DNA of 64,000 bases from Spizellomyces punctatus DAOM BR117 (lineage: Eukaryota; Chytridiomycota; Chytridiomycetes; Spizellomycetales; Spizellomycetaceae), in the NCBI RefSeq assembly GCF_000182565.1, contig NW_015971537.1, positions 452,457 through 516,456 on the forward strand, read 5' to 3'. The notes beneath the pieces are model-generated. The model ran no database searches. It was not told the DNA's origin and saw nothing but the letters and a program-made list of their open reading frames with translations. A program made the translations under genes and the position numbers. This document shows positions 11,401 to 23,300 of this stretch, one piece after another. Position 1 is the first letter of the stretch; each line of letters starts with the position of its first letter.

Positions 11401-11957
11401 ATGTCTGCAGGGAGGTTTTACAGTGCATATTATATGCGCTCTTCCTTATCCCCTTTACTCCGTTCTCCAAGATTTGGAAGATGTCGTCCTTTCGCAACGT
11501 CTAGCACGACGCCCCGTGGTTGGCGAAAGTATGCCGGCTACTTCCGTGACCATCCAGGTTCTCATTTGGTCTCCTTTGCCCTCCTCCACGAGCTTACAGC
11601 CGTCCTCCCCCTGCCGATCATTTATTTGCTCCTGTCCACTTATGATCTCCCCATACCCTTCCCTGAAGCGGTACTAGCAGAGGGAAATAAGAGAATGAGC
11701 AGAATGCTGGCAACTTTCGGTTGGGGCCCAATAGAGGAGGGAAGCCAAGTCATGCTTCATATGGCAACAAGCTATGCACTTGTCAAAGCGGCTATGCCAT
11801 TGCGCATTGGATTGTGTTTCTTCATGACGCCGTGGTTTGCAAGGTGTGTACCAATCACTGATAACCACTTCCCGGTCAGGTTGCTTAATGGTAGCATTAC
11901 TGCAGAGTCGCGGTCGTGCCTGTGCAGAATTTGGTGAAGCGTATCAAGACATGGTAA
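11401..11957 (+). CDS. Mitochondrial membrane protein, Mrx11-like
   Basis: Two exons (11401-11843, 11906-11957) give 164 aa. The N terminus is Arg/Ser-rich without acidic residues and ends in RPFATSS, a plausible mitochondrial presequence with an R-3-type cleavage site. The body contains KYAGYFRDHPGSHLVSFALL, then HELTAVLPLPIIYLLLSTYD (first membrane segment). A second hydrophobic stretch follows after the SRMLATFGWGPI region. The short second exon encodes VAVVPVQNLVKRIKTW. The HPGSHLVSFALLHELTAVLP motif resembles fungal Mrx11/FAM210-type proteins as I recall them; the exact family name is less certain than the mitochondrial location. It is divergent from RFC3, with a promoter region of under 170 bp. 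An in-frame ATG at 11350 is an alternative start. Confidence 0.75.
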
Positions 11958-12092
11958 AAACCATCTAATCTCTTACTGCCGATATCAACAGTATTATCCC
12001 TACCCAAAACAAAATTACAGTTTGTGCTATACACAGACAAATGATACTGTACAATCAATCGTAATACCTATATACCAACTAGTACTGATACT

Positions 12093-13269
12093 CTAATACT
12101 GCTCATGAGAAGACTCCTTCCAGGGAATTGAGAGCTGGGATGCGGTCAAGATGACATGTGGATACTGCTTTTGCCATCTATCCGTACACCCGTGCAGATC
12201 CGGGCACTGATTTATAACAAGATCTGAAAGGCTGGTGCAGTTTTCCAATATATCTGCAACGAGGGTAGGACGAAGACGTCTGAATCTAGATGGCCAAAAG
12301 AGAGTGGGCGTTAGTGGTACCCTTTGTTGGAAGGTTCGTAAGACGAGCTTGAGCTTACCGAAAGATGCCAGAAATGTCCAGCCAACGAAGTCTCTTTTGG
12401 CAATGTTGAGCGACTCCTTGTAGTCCCTCCCACTTTACGCTTGAAAACGAGAGATCTACTTTCGTGAGCTCAGGGAGCTTGGCCAATGCTTCAGCAAAAA
12501 TAGAGTCGCCAAACTGGCACCCAGAAAGACAAAGATAGGACAAGTGTGTGCAACGATGCGAGATCATGAGCAGTAAAGGAGAGACAAATCTATGTTCCCA
12601 TACTCCGTAAGGTAAAGAGCTCTCGAGAAGGCTGGCAGCGATAGCCACGCTATTTGGGAGCGCTGCAGGCTGTAGAGTCGGGGAGGCAGGTGCGGAACTC
12701 GATGGTGTGCCAGGGGCGGATGAGTTTGGGGTTGGAGTAGGGGTAAATGTGGGTACAGAGGCGGTAGGTGCCGATCGGAAGCCGAAATCAATGCCCTTAA
12801 CCAAGATAGCCAGGTCAGGCACAAAGTGACCGTTATATGCTTTCGTCGACGGTAGTGACAGCTCCGGTATCTCAGCAGCCGGTGCAATAGGACTTGTGGA
12901 GTGATGATCTTCGTCGATAGCGATTGCTTGCAGCTTCCCAGTTATCCAACGCATTTCAACGGCCAGCTCTGCATTTTTGGTCCCACAGAGCTTGGCAGCA
13001 AAAGAATTGCGCTGTCGAATCGACGTAAATACAATACACTTGTACAGGGCGCGTACAGCAATCGCATGCCATGCTTTGGAAACCGTCAAAAGAGGATAAA
13101 TGTCACCCGTCTTTTCAAGGTGTGCAACAACGAGTTCCCAGATCTCTGTAGGAATTGGTCTTGAAGGCGCCCGCCGGCTTGCAGGATGACTGCATGACAC
13201 AAGTTTGCGTGAGGAAGGAGGTGTAGGAGGAGGAGTCAGAAGATGAGCTGCACTGAATCTTCCAGTCAT
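12093..13269 (-). CDS. F-box protein
   Basis: Probable substrate receptor of an SCF ubiquitin ligase. Two exons (13269-12359, 12285-12093) flank a 73-nt intron, giving 367 aa. The F-box-like segment lies at residues ~40-85 (RPIPTEIWELVVAHLEKTGD, then LLTVSKAWHAIAVRALYKCI). A Pro/Thr/Ser-rich insertion (TPTPTPNSSAPGTPSSS) interrupts the middle. The C-terminal half holds leucine-rich-repeat-like segments (HLSYLCLSGCQFGDSIF, ELTKVDLSFSSVKWEGL, RLRWLDISGIF). I start at MTGRFSAAHLL because upstream residues look untranslated. The substrate cannot be inferred. The promoter is shared with the PKA gene (13270-13947). Confidence 0.85.
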
Positions 13270-13947
13270 TGTGATGGCGAAAAATGTTGAAAATGAGATG
13301 GGCAAAAGTTGATGCCCAGAAGCTCTTTGCAAATCCAAAGCGCTGTCATCGGGCGGTGTGCCGTTTTCATTTATCTATAAATAGATACATGGACGGTTGG
13401 CCAATCATTACTGAAGCCACGTGTTCCCGCCTCTCCTCCCACCATCGGACTTTCCCCCGATCTCGCAAAAAGGAAACGGACTTTTGAAGCGCATGGACAG
13501 TTATCTGGTTGCCTAAAAACCGCACTTGACGTTGACGCACGGCCTGGTTCTACGCTCCGCACCATCGCCATTTCGACGGGTTAACGTCGCCGTACTGGCT
13601 TTGGAATCGTCGCAAAGACGGTGGACTGTTCGAAGCACTGGTAAGACAGTGATCTGTAGAACGTGAGCGAAACCACGTCCTCAAGCGAGGTCCAGCTCGC
13701 TTGCAACGACACTTGTTTGGAGTACTTTTTGGAGAGCTTTTGATTGTCCAGAAGCACCTGGACTTGACTTCGACACCAACCCGAGCGATAGTCGAGCAAT
13801 CTGAAACGTGGGGTGTACCGCTCCATTTGAACCCTTGCGTGTGAGTGTCCTTTGTGGGACATTCTTTGTTCGGATATTTGCAGACTGCTAAATCTATTCC
13901 GAAACGGAACTCAGACGAACGTGCGGTTGTCTTCCGCGAGTGGAGAC

Positions 13948-15360
13948 ATGTCTGCCATGTTATCGGCAAAGTCTCCCGCACAAGCGGAGCAGGGACCAGC
14001 AACCAACGGAGTACATCTAGGCTACAATTTAAGCGACTTTGCTCTGTTAAAAACTTTGGGTAAGTGAGCCCCGCCTTCCGTAACGTAAGTAATGGACGAG
14101 TTGTGACCCATCGGATACTTTGCGCTTGTCCGTGACATATATAGGCACTGGGACTTTTGGACGAGTATATCTCGCGAGATACAAGAACACGAACCAGTAC
14201 TACGCCGTGAAGGTTTTGAAAAAGGTGGAGGTTGTCCGCCTAAAGCAGGTGGAACATATCAATTCCGAAAAGCAGATTTTGGCTCAGATCAAGTTCCCGT
14301 TTATCGTAAACATGTAAGTTTGGTCAAAAAAAAGTGGACTGGAATATTGTCCAACCTTTCTCCTTTTCAAAGGCTCTGTACCTTCCAAGATGAGACGAAT
14401 CTTTATATGCTGCTGGAGTACGTAGTTGGGGGAGAACTGTTCTCGCATCTCCGGAAGGCGGGAAAATTCAGCAACGACATGACACGATTCTATGCGGCGG
14501 AGATTGTTTTGGCAATAGAATACCTGCACAGTCTTAATATCATTTACCGTGACCTCAAACCAGAGAATCTGGTGAGAACCGTCGTGACTGGATTGCGGTA
14601 TCTTCATTGCTGACCTTCGTTTATCTAGTTATTAGACGATAGAGGACACATCAAAATCACTGACTTTGGATTCGCGAAGAAGGTGGACGACAGGTTAGTT
14701 CTTTTTGCCTGAATCACCTCATGGATTGAAATTGACTCGCTAATCGTTGTCCTTAGAACGTGGACTCTGTGTGGCACTCCGGAATATTTGGCTCCAGAAA
14801 TTATTCATAGTAAAGGCCACGGTAAAGCGGTGGATTGGTGGGCGCTCGGCATTCTCATCTTTGAAATGCTTGCCGGCTACCCGCCTTTTTTCGATGACAA
14901 CCCGTTCGGTATCTACGAAAAGATCCTTGCCGGCAGGATTGTCTTCCCAGCGCATTTTGACGCCAACGCAAAAGATTTAATCAAGCGATTACTCACAGCC
15001 GATAGGACAAAACGGCTAGGGAATCTAAAGGTATTGTGGGCTCGACAGCAACTCACGTATATAGCACGCTCAAAATGCGTACGCATTACTAGGACGGATC
15101 AGAGGACATTAAGCGACACAAATGGTTCCGTGGCGTAGATTGGCAGGCACTTTTGAATAGGGCCGTTCAGGCGCCCATTGTTCCGGTGATATCGCATCCG
15201 GGCGATACGCGCAACTTTGAATCATATCCAGAGTTGATGGAAGAAGACCAGCAATTGCAGGGAGTGGATCCTTTCCGGAATTTGTTTAAAGTATATCATA
15301 TCCGATTACTAGTGTTAGGCATTCTCTTTGATACTTACAGTCATTTTCTAGGATTTTTAA
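13948..15360 (+). CDS. cAMP-dependent protein kinase catalytic subunit
   Basis: AGC-family serine/threonine kinase, the catalytic subunit of PKA, released from its regulatory subunit by cAMP. Seven exons (13948-14059, 14145-14313, 14373-14571, 14629-14693, 14757-15030, 15093-15290, 15352-15360) give 341 aa. The glycine loop GTGTFGRV is assembled across intron 1. Then come YAVKVLKK (ATP-binding Lys), the catalytic loop YRDLKPENL, the DFGFAKKV magnesium loop, the activation loop [14 protein letters not shown] containing the phosphorylated Thr, and [14 protein letters not shown]. The last exon encodes only Asp-Phe and stop, so the protein ends FKDF, a PKA-type hydrophobic tail. Length and spacing match PKA catalytic subunits closely. 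The residues preceding the kinase domain ([15 protein letters not shown]) are short, unlike the long leaders of some fungal isoforms. Confidence 0.97.
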
Positions 15361-16470
15361 GAGCCGACAAATCTTGCTCCGTTCTTGCTTCATTTCAAGC
15401 CGAATGACGCGACGACTGTTGTCTGTGGGCTCTGTAGGATACTGAACAAGCGATGGTGCACAAGGGCAAAGGAAACAAGGCTGAACATTGTATTTAGGAG
15501 CGGCAAACCTTTTTCTTGAGTTGCCTTTTATCGTTTCTTTTATTTTATTTGTAGAGGATTGTTGCATATTTAAGAGACTATTGTTGAACAATGCGATCAT
15601 CTCCCGTTGCAAAATATGAGGCGAGGATGGAATGGAAGAATAGTTAACTGTTTGGTCGGAAGAGGCCCAAGGAGATATATTAAGGCAGAGTATAAAGTGT
15701 AATTTAGATACGACACTGGTGGGAGACGTATATATTCCATGAATCCTTTGCAATGCTGCGTCCAAAAAAAGAAAAAGGAATGTTAAATTACAGCTTCTGT
15801 TGATTTGGGAGACATTCTCTAGTGATGTGGCAGCGGGTACGAAAAGGGTTTGTCGTAGCAATTTCATCGCGGTTCAAAACGGCTCAGTTCAATGTCGTGC
15901 AGGCATACGGGAGGACGAGGATGGTGGTTGTAGCTCGCGGTAAAGGCGCCCAGCGGAGAAAAACACAATGTTCGTTAATATCTGCTGACCAGCGTAAGAT
16001 GATGCAGAACGGCTTGGTCTTGATGACAATCTCCCGTAGAGCTATTTGTAAACTCTAGACCACCATACATCTTTTCGATGATGTGGAAGACTTGTGTACA
16101 ATAAATGGAGCAGGGGAAGCCGGCCCTTGTAGTCACTGCTGATGAAAAATCGCATGAAACGTCAATTAGTGGTGGAAAGGATCATAGGTTCTATGAGGGG
16201 GTTTCCGTTGCACAGTGATATGTAAGGCGGTACTGGGCAATGTCATCCTGACGCCGCTGAGCACGAGCATTCATCTACTTCCGTATTATGCTATCTATGA
16301 GGCAATCATGTCGAGCAACTAGTTCCAAATGGGGTGATACAGCAATCCCAGCGGTAAAAAGGGCACTAGACAAGTCAAAATGAAGGCCACTATTCGACTT
16401 TTGATGCGTGATTTGATTCTTGGAAGGGATTCTCACAAACATGCAGAAAAAATAAACTCATTATGCCACT
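15361..16470. other. Convergent intergenic region
   Basis: About 1.1 kb between the PKA stop and the ZC3H15 stop. A 193-codon minus frame (15286-15867) and a 78-codon plus frame (15822-16058) show no recognisable motif or splice-supported extension. It is probably two 3' UTRs plus spacer. Confidence 0.45.
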
Positions 16471-18040
16471 TCAATCATCATCACCATCGTCGTCCAATCC
16501 TTCCAAATCTTCTCCCTCGAAGAGGTCTTCTGCCACATCCACCCCATTCGTCTTGCTACTGAGAGCTTCGCCTTCTTTTGACTCGGTAGAAGGACCCTGA
16601 GATCCATTTGGTGCCCCGTTCGTGGGCGGTATTTCCCCTTCATCCCCACTATCATCTCGGAGGTATTCCTCCATGGCGCCATCCTCATCATCTTGGTCGC
16701 CGATAGCCCATTCAGGGTTGAAATCGAATAGCTCTCTTCCAGAAAAGGTCATTCCGCTCTTCATTCCAGCTTTGTACTTGTCGTACGCATCCTTCTTTTT
16801 CTTCGATTGCGCCTCCGCCTCCGCCTTTTCCCTTGCCTTTCTGTCAGCCTTCCACGCTGCAAACGACTCGGCAGTTACAGGTGTCAAATTGGTTCCCAGT
16901 TTGTGTCGCTGGACAGTTGCATGTTAGTACTCCATGTCAAATACCCACACTGTAGCCTCACAGTACCTCAGTCTCCAGGAAGTCTTCAATACTGATTTGG
17001 TTTTCCCGCTCGGCTTCCTCACGCGCCGCTCGCTCCTCTGGTGTCTCCTTCTTTTTGAGAACAAAACCAGGTGGCAGAGCGTGCCGATATTTACATTGTT
17101 TGCCTCCATTCGGACATTCCCAGAACCATCCGTACTTTCTCGACTCGATCGCTTCCAAGAAAAACTTGCATACAATGTCCGTCGGCTTGTTGAGGTTATC
17201 GGTTCCGCCGTGTTTCTGATTGACAGCATCCTCCAATTTGGCTTGATCCCAATTATCCATTGTGTCTGACAGACCAACGTAAGAAAACGGTGTCGTGACA
17301 GAGAAGCGGTTTCTGCTACCTACCATCTTCCTTATCACGGGCATCTGTGTATATATCCGCTTTCGCTGCTTTCCGTTCTACGTCCAGATCGTGAGAAAAC
17401 TTGCATCGTGTACCTTTCTGACATTGTCCTGCCTTGAAAAATGCACAGACGATCGTCTTCGGGTCCACTCCTATATTGGCAGCTTTCAAAATACCGTTCT
17501 TGTTATTTTGCAGAAATTCCTAAAAGCCTACATACCGAAAGGAACCTTTTGCTGAATTTGGACCGGTTTGAATAGCTCCGCTAGTTCAGCCTTTTTTGCA
17601 GCTTCAGCAGCCTTTTTGTCCGCAACCGTAGCCTTTCTTGCTTCTGCTTCTTTCTAAATTACCCATTGATATCACCCTTTAGAAATTTTAAAACATTGTC
17701 CAGGTTTCGTATGCATCGTACCTTATCCTTTCGGTTTCCGGCCGAAGAAGCCTGATCAGAACGAATCTGGTTATAAAACCGCTGGCGAGAGATAGTAATA
17801 TGAAAATGCTAGAGCTTCCGCACATACCTGTTGCTGTACTTGCTGGACGTATCTATTGACCTTTGCTGATTTGTTCTTGTTTTTAAGACCAAATGTCTTC
17901 CAACCCCACAAGTTAGTTTCTTTCATAAAGCTCTGATTCACACATTCAGAGTGGGTCAATTAACGACTTATGCTCACCTTATCCTCTACAGATTTCTGCT
18001 TGGCTTTTTGCTCTGCCTTGGGGGCCTTCTTTGGAGGCAT
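16471..18040 (-). CDS. TMA46: CCCH zinc-finger protein, ZC3H15/DFRP1 (Tma46)-like
   Basis: Partner that stabilises the translation-associated GTPase Rbg1/DRG1 and binds ribosomes. The gene has at least six exons. The start is ATG 18040 ([21 protein letters not shown]); [20 protein letters not shown] follows after an intron. Finger 1 is [20 protein letters not shown] (C-x7-C-x5-C-x3-H). Finger 2 lies in the [18 protein letters not shown] ... [12 protein letters not shown] stretch. [20 protein letters not shown] and [10 protein letters not shown] then lead, via a 59-nt intron (16908-16967 junction), into [20 protein letters not shown], the DFRP domain that contacts the GTPase. The tail is very acidic ([18 protein letters not shown]). 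This domain order is diagnostic of the family. Not every internal exon end was fixed. Confidence 0.92.
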
Positions 18041-18226
18041 GTTTGTGGAGTTCCAGGCAATGTAGGTTCAGAGCTGTGTGAGGTTTCTGCCCAAGATTCC
18101 CGAAATTGACTGTGCCTCTTACTCACGTGATTTTGTGCGATAAAGTGCGGCTCCAGTCACACTCCAATGGACTCAATGCTCGCGTCACACCCTTCGGACA
18201 TCACCGATTTGCATCACACGCGTCGT

Positions 18227-18245
18227 CCCCCCCCCCCCCCCCCCA
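18227..18245. repeat. Poly(C) homopolymer
   Basis: A run of about 19 C residues in the short divergent region between ZC3H15 (start 18040) and the ANP32-like gene (start 18311). It may be length-variable; function unknown. Confidence 0.7.
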
Positions 18246-18310
18246 GCGTGCTGCGCATGGGTTTTTATTCCCCTTACTGAACAAAATCCGGGAGGTTTGT
18301 CATCGTTCAG

Positions 18311-19780
18311 ATGGTTCATCATCTAACTCACGACTCCCCAAATGCTGTTCAAGAACTCTTCCTTGATAACCAGAAAATTCCAACCATTCGTCATTTGCTG
18401 TCTCCGGACGCGGCCACGTCTCTTGCCGAGTATGTGAATCTAACGCATTTGAGCCTGAACAATTGCGGTCTAGGATCATTAGAGGGGTTTCCAGATTTAC
18501 CGCATCTTCAAAAGGTGAGTATGTGCTTACGCAGTACGTTTCGTCAAGTCGATTGGTTTGTTAGCCGAGGAATATGACCTGAATGTGCTTCCTCGTTGCT
18601 TGTTTGGATTCATTCGTCGTAGCTGGACCTGGGGGACAACAAAATATCGGGTGAACTAGAGGCATTGAGCAACCTTCCCAGCCTTGAATTTTTGGATTTG
18701 AGCAACAACCGTCTGGATAGCATAGCTTCCTTGCAACCCTTGGTAGGCAGCACAATGTCGGGAACTTTCCAGAACCAGTTTTCTGACTAGTGCAATGCTT
18801 GCAGCTACATCTACCGTCCCTCCGTCACTTGAATTTGCTTGAATGTGATGTTACGAAATCGAGCGGGTATCCCCAATCTGTCTTCACGTTGCTTCCCCAC
18901 CTCGTCTCATTGGATGACAAAGACCGTAACGGGAACGAAGTAGACACATACAGCGAGGAAGATGACGAGGAAGAAGAGGAAGAACCTGATTTGGAAGAAG
19001 AAGATATTTTTGAAGAATTTGATGAGGGAGCAGGTCCTGAGGATGATTTTGACGAACTTGAGGAGCAAGTTCAGGAACCTACAGAGGCAGACTTTGACGA
19101 GGATGAGGATGACGACAATGATGACGAGGGTGAGGCTGAGGGTGATGATGATGTTGAAGGTGACGAAGATGAAGATCTTGATGATGAAGACGAAGTAGAT
19201 GATGATGATGATGGGGACGATGACGATGATGGAGAGCAGGGGGAGCAAGACGGTGATGACGAGACGGGATACCCAGATAGAGGCGGAAAAGGACTACCAA
19301 GCTCGACAATTCACGCGCTTGACACGGACGACGACGATGGTATAGGCAATGAAGAGACAAACGAAGGAGTTTTTGGGGACGATTTTGGGGATGAGTTTTC
19401 AGGCATCGGTCTAGAAGCTGATTTATCATATCTTACCAATCAAAATACCACGGAAACAGGGGAAGAAGCGTTAAATCTGAACGATTTTGGGGAAGCGTCG
19501 GGGGATGAAAGGGGGGAGTCTGACGAGGACGACAGGATTGCGCAAACTACTCCAGGGTATGTTCCGCAGGGTCATAAACGAAAGCGGAATATTGGAGAAG
19601 AGTTTGGGCTTGGGTTGGATAACTTTATGGATAACAATGGCGATCAGGTGAGAGCACTTTTGCGATACGAGAACGAGTTTTCTCTTGATTTTAACCAAAA
19701 ACAAAATTCGGATACAGCTTGGAGATTTTGTGAATGATTGGGAAGAAGGAGAAGATCCTGCCTTCAAAAAAATAAAATAA
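18311..19780 (+). CDS. ANP32-like acidic leucine-rich nuclear phosphoprotein
   Basis: Member of the ANP32 family: an N-terminal LRR domain and an acidic tail that can act as histone chaperone or phosphatase inhibitor; nuclear. Four exons (18311-18514, 18623-18742, 18805-19647, 19718-19780) give 409 aa. LRRs are visible as NLTHLSLNNCGLGSLEGF, LDLGDNKISGELEALSNL, LEFLDLSNNRLDSIASL and LRHLNLLECDVTKSSGY, capped by VFTLLPHLVSLDDKDRNGNE. About 200 residues of almost pure Asp/Glu follow, then a basic stretch (GHKRKRNIGEEFG) that could be a nuclear localisation signal. The end FKKIK comes from a 63-nt final exon. The acidic tail is longer than in most animal ANP32 proteins. Antisense frames across this tract are compositional shadows. 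Confidence 0.9.
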
Positions 19781-20376
19781 ATTGAATATCTCAGCGTCTG
19801 TGGACGCGACAATAAGGGTTGTTACACCCTTTTTGCTTTGGATAGTGTAAATCCTGCCCCAAAGATTGACAGTCGATAATCTGTTGCACCGTCAGAACGT
19901 CGGTTTAGATTTAGGCAGATTACAAAATGCTAGTCATTGTAGGCGAACAGCTATGGCGATTTTTGACAAGAAAACTAGAAAAGGCTCGATCCCTAATTCA
20001 CAATGATAGCCATCAAAGGCACATCAACGAGCAATACAGAAATTTAACGCCAATTTACAAATTAACGAGCAAGTGCAAAAGTATAATACCAATTTACAAC
20101 CTCAATAGAAGTCGGAAAGTCCTTGTGTATAGCATGGGCAATATCTGCATGGTAGTTGCGAATCCGGTTATTAAAGCCAGTATAAAAACAAATGACCGAC
20201 CCTGATTGAGAAATGAAATCGTGGCAATACGTTGCTTACATAACCATCGGAGGTTCGCCCTCAAACAAGGATATCGCCAAGAAAATCCTTTAAAGCTTGG
20301 CTGGTCAAACGTCCTAAATACTTGCAAAACTTGGCTGGTCAAAAGTGCCGACTATCGTTTGGATAGTAACTTTATC
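19781..20376. other. Intergenic region upstream of the anoctamin gene
   Basis: About 0.6 kb, AT-rich. Short direct similarity (cttggctggtcaaa, about 20295-20310 and again about 20330-20343) is visible, but no gene or RNA. Confidence 0.4.
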
Positions 20377-23300
20377 ATGGAGATTCCGACTTCAAATGCA
20401 CGAAAAAGAAGCTCTATGGAGAGTCAGATACCTCCTCCCTGGTTGAAAAGGTTATCATCGGTAGGAGAAGCTGGAGGGAAAGACGACCAAGTAATGATAA
20501 CAGTCCGAAAAGATGGAAAACGGGAGATTTTAGTTCATTATGACCAGGTGTTTGCCAATCATTTTATATTTTGGGAGAGTAGTAAACTAGGAACTAACTT
20601 ATGAACTGAAACTCTTTATAGGATGCAGCGCTTTTGGACGAGATTTTCAGACGGAAGCGGGGTGGAACTGATTATTTAGGTGCTTTGGACTTGTTTTGTA
20701 GGTTTACTGTCAAACACAAAGTTTGTAGTAAAAAGTAGGATATTGACCAGTTTACCTCTGATAAAAAAGGTCCGATGGGTGGAGACGCACTAGTAAAAGT
20801 CGCATACGCCGATCCAGAAACACATTGGGATACAATCTTGCTTTTCAAGACCGGAAATGCCCGGCACGCAAAGCTTCGGACGGCATTTGAACATGCCCTT
20901 CTTTTGGATGGTCTTATTCTCGAGCGGGAAGAGGATGCGCATGAGCCTAGTAGGGCGTATCTGAAAGTCATGGTGCCTTTTGAACGTCTTTGCTGTGAAG
21001 CGGAGCGTATGAAGTTAAAAACCCCAATTCAGTCAAGTCAAACAAGTGCAAAGTTTGCTATCCGTCAAGGCAGTATACGTTCAAATAAATTGAATGCGGA
21101 CGAAGTTTGGTCGGGTATGATTAATTTCATGCGTACGGCTTCTACGAAACGCCAGTCGATTACATTCAAGAAAACGAAATTGGCGGCTTTTATGGGAGGG
21201 AATGCTGATGTGTTTGCACCTCAAGATATTCAGTTGGGCTTTTTTAGCAATGCCCAGCGCAACTTATTGGTAAGTACCACAGTAAAGAAATCATTTATTG
21301 GACAACTCCACTAATACGGCGTACTTTAGGCCTATAACATTATCGTTCGCGCCAGATTGAAATCTCTCGGCAAACAGTATTCACGGAAAGGTTGCAGACA
21401 TTTACGGACCATACTATGCGACTCTTACTGTTTATTGACGGTTGTTGTTTGTGTGTTTCTGTAGACTTTCACAAGCTTCTAAACGACGGTGTCTTTACGG
21501 TGAGTTTCCGTATAATTGAATTGCATCAGGTAAGTATATCGCACTAAAACCAACAATAATAGGATATATTTCCACTGCACGACGGACCAGCGCGGATGGT
21601 GCACCCAACAGCGAAACCAAACCGACGTTCAGAAATGTTTAAATTGTGGAAAATATCGGTATACAAGATTCCTCTAGACGATTTTAGAGATTATTTTGGG
21701 GAGCGTATTGCTTTTTATTTTGCATTTTTAGGTAATTGAAACTTTATTGTTGAAAACCCATGTGGTAGATATCCTAATCCGGTGTCGGTTGCAGGTCATT
21801 TTGGTCGCTGGTTGAGTATTGCGGCCATAGTTGGCTTGGTGACATTTCTCTATGGATTATCGATGGCGATAAATGCGGGTGCGCTCGAGTAAGAAAAAGT
21901 CATTCTTTGTTGCTGCCATCGTCAATTTTTTGCTAAGGTCTGATGGCGAGTTTTCTAGTGCCCACCCAAAAAATATTGCAAGCATCAAAGTCGATAGTGC
22001 ATTATCCATTATTTTTGATAATCGTTTGACGATGCCGTTTGCTTTTTTTCTGAGTGTTTGGGTAAGTGACTCTTGTTATTTTCTTTCCTGTATTCTCTAA
22101 CAGCTAACTGAGCATATCACTGCCAGGGTATGCATATCGTTACTGCTATCGAGCATAATTGCGAGCACTATTAGTGAACACAATTACTTATGATAGCAAC
22201 ATTATATCTCGAATTCTGGAAACGACGGAATGTGCGATTGGCATGGTGGTGGGACGTGCTACATTTCGAAAAGGATGAAAGAACACGTCCTCAATGGTAC
22301 GAGCTTTTTTTTCGTAGCATTCGTCCAACTCTAAAGTTAACCAATAAAGAACGATTACAGGTATGGCACTACTGTCAAACGTAACCCAGTAACCCATCGA
22401 AACGAAGCGCATTTTCCAGCGTCACTGCGGCGATTGATACTTTGTGGAACTATTACCGTCATGCTTTCTGCAGTACGTGGACAATTTGGGCAAAACTTTC
22501 ATGATATGTCAATGCCGAAACCTATAAATACTTTGTCGTTTAACAGATGCTGATTGTTGTGGCCACGATCGCTGGTTTCATCGTAGTCAACGTCTACCTG
22601 CGATGGTACTTTGACACGTACCTGCCAGACTATGATCAGTATGCGGGTGCCTTGAGTGCATTGGTTTCATTGGTGGTGATGACTGCTCTGAGACCATGTC
22701 TTGTAAGACTTTCAAAGTAAGTAGCCACAGTGAAATTACAATACGTGGGGAATGACCGTATAGATGCTTACTTGTCCAAAGATTTTTGACGGATTTGGAG
22801 AATCATAAGACGGAGACAATGTATCAAGACTCTTTAACGGCAAAGAACCTCTTGTTCGACTTTTTAAACACGTTCGGGTCACTGTTTTACATTGCCCTCA
22901 TGAAAATTTGGATACAGGTTGAGAATCGTATTTCCGAGAGTCAACCCAATTTGGGAATGTCATATCTGAATGGGTCTTTTTTTGCGCTTAACCATATAGG
23001 ACGGAAAATTGAACATAATGGGTCATACGGAATGGCACGATCAATGCTTGTACGAAAACTGCATGCTGGATCTAACAATTCAAATGGCGGTCGTATTCAT
23101 GGGACAAGGGTTCTTGGAGCAATTACGAAACTTTATCCTCCCGTATGTACACACATGTATATCGTTGACTGTTTTGTATTTCGACATATTCATCCTACTA
23201 CCAGGTTCTGGACAGAGTCATGGCGTAAATCCCGTAAAGCACCTTTAAACGCCGAATCAACCGATATGGAAATGAATACAGCCGTGTCCTCGCAGTATGA

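Noticed and set aside
15286-15867. 193-codon minus-strand frame downstream of the PKA gene
   Set aside because: It overlaps the PKA 3' exons antisense and has AT-rich, low-content sequence with no motif.
19079-19429. Antisense frames rich in Arg/His/Leu across the ANP32-like tail
   Set aside because: They are the complement of the GAY/GAR tract that encodes the acidic tail of a well-supported gene.
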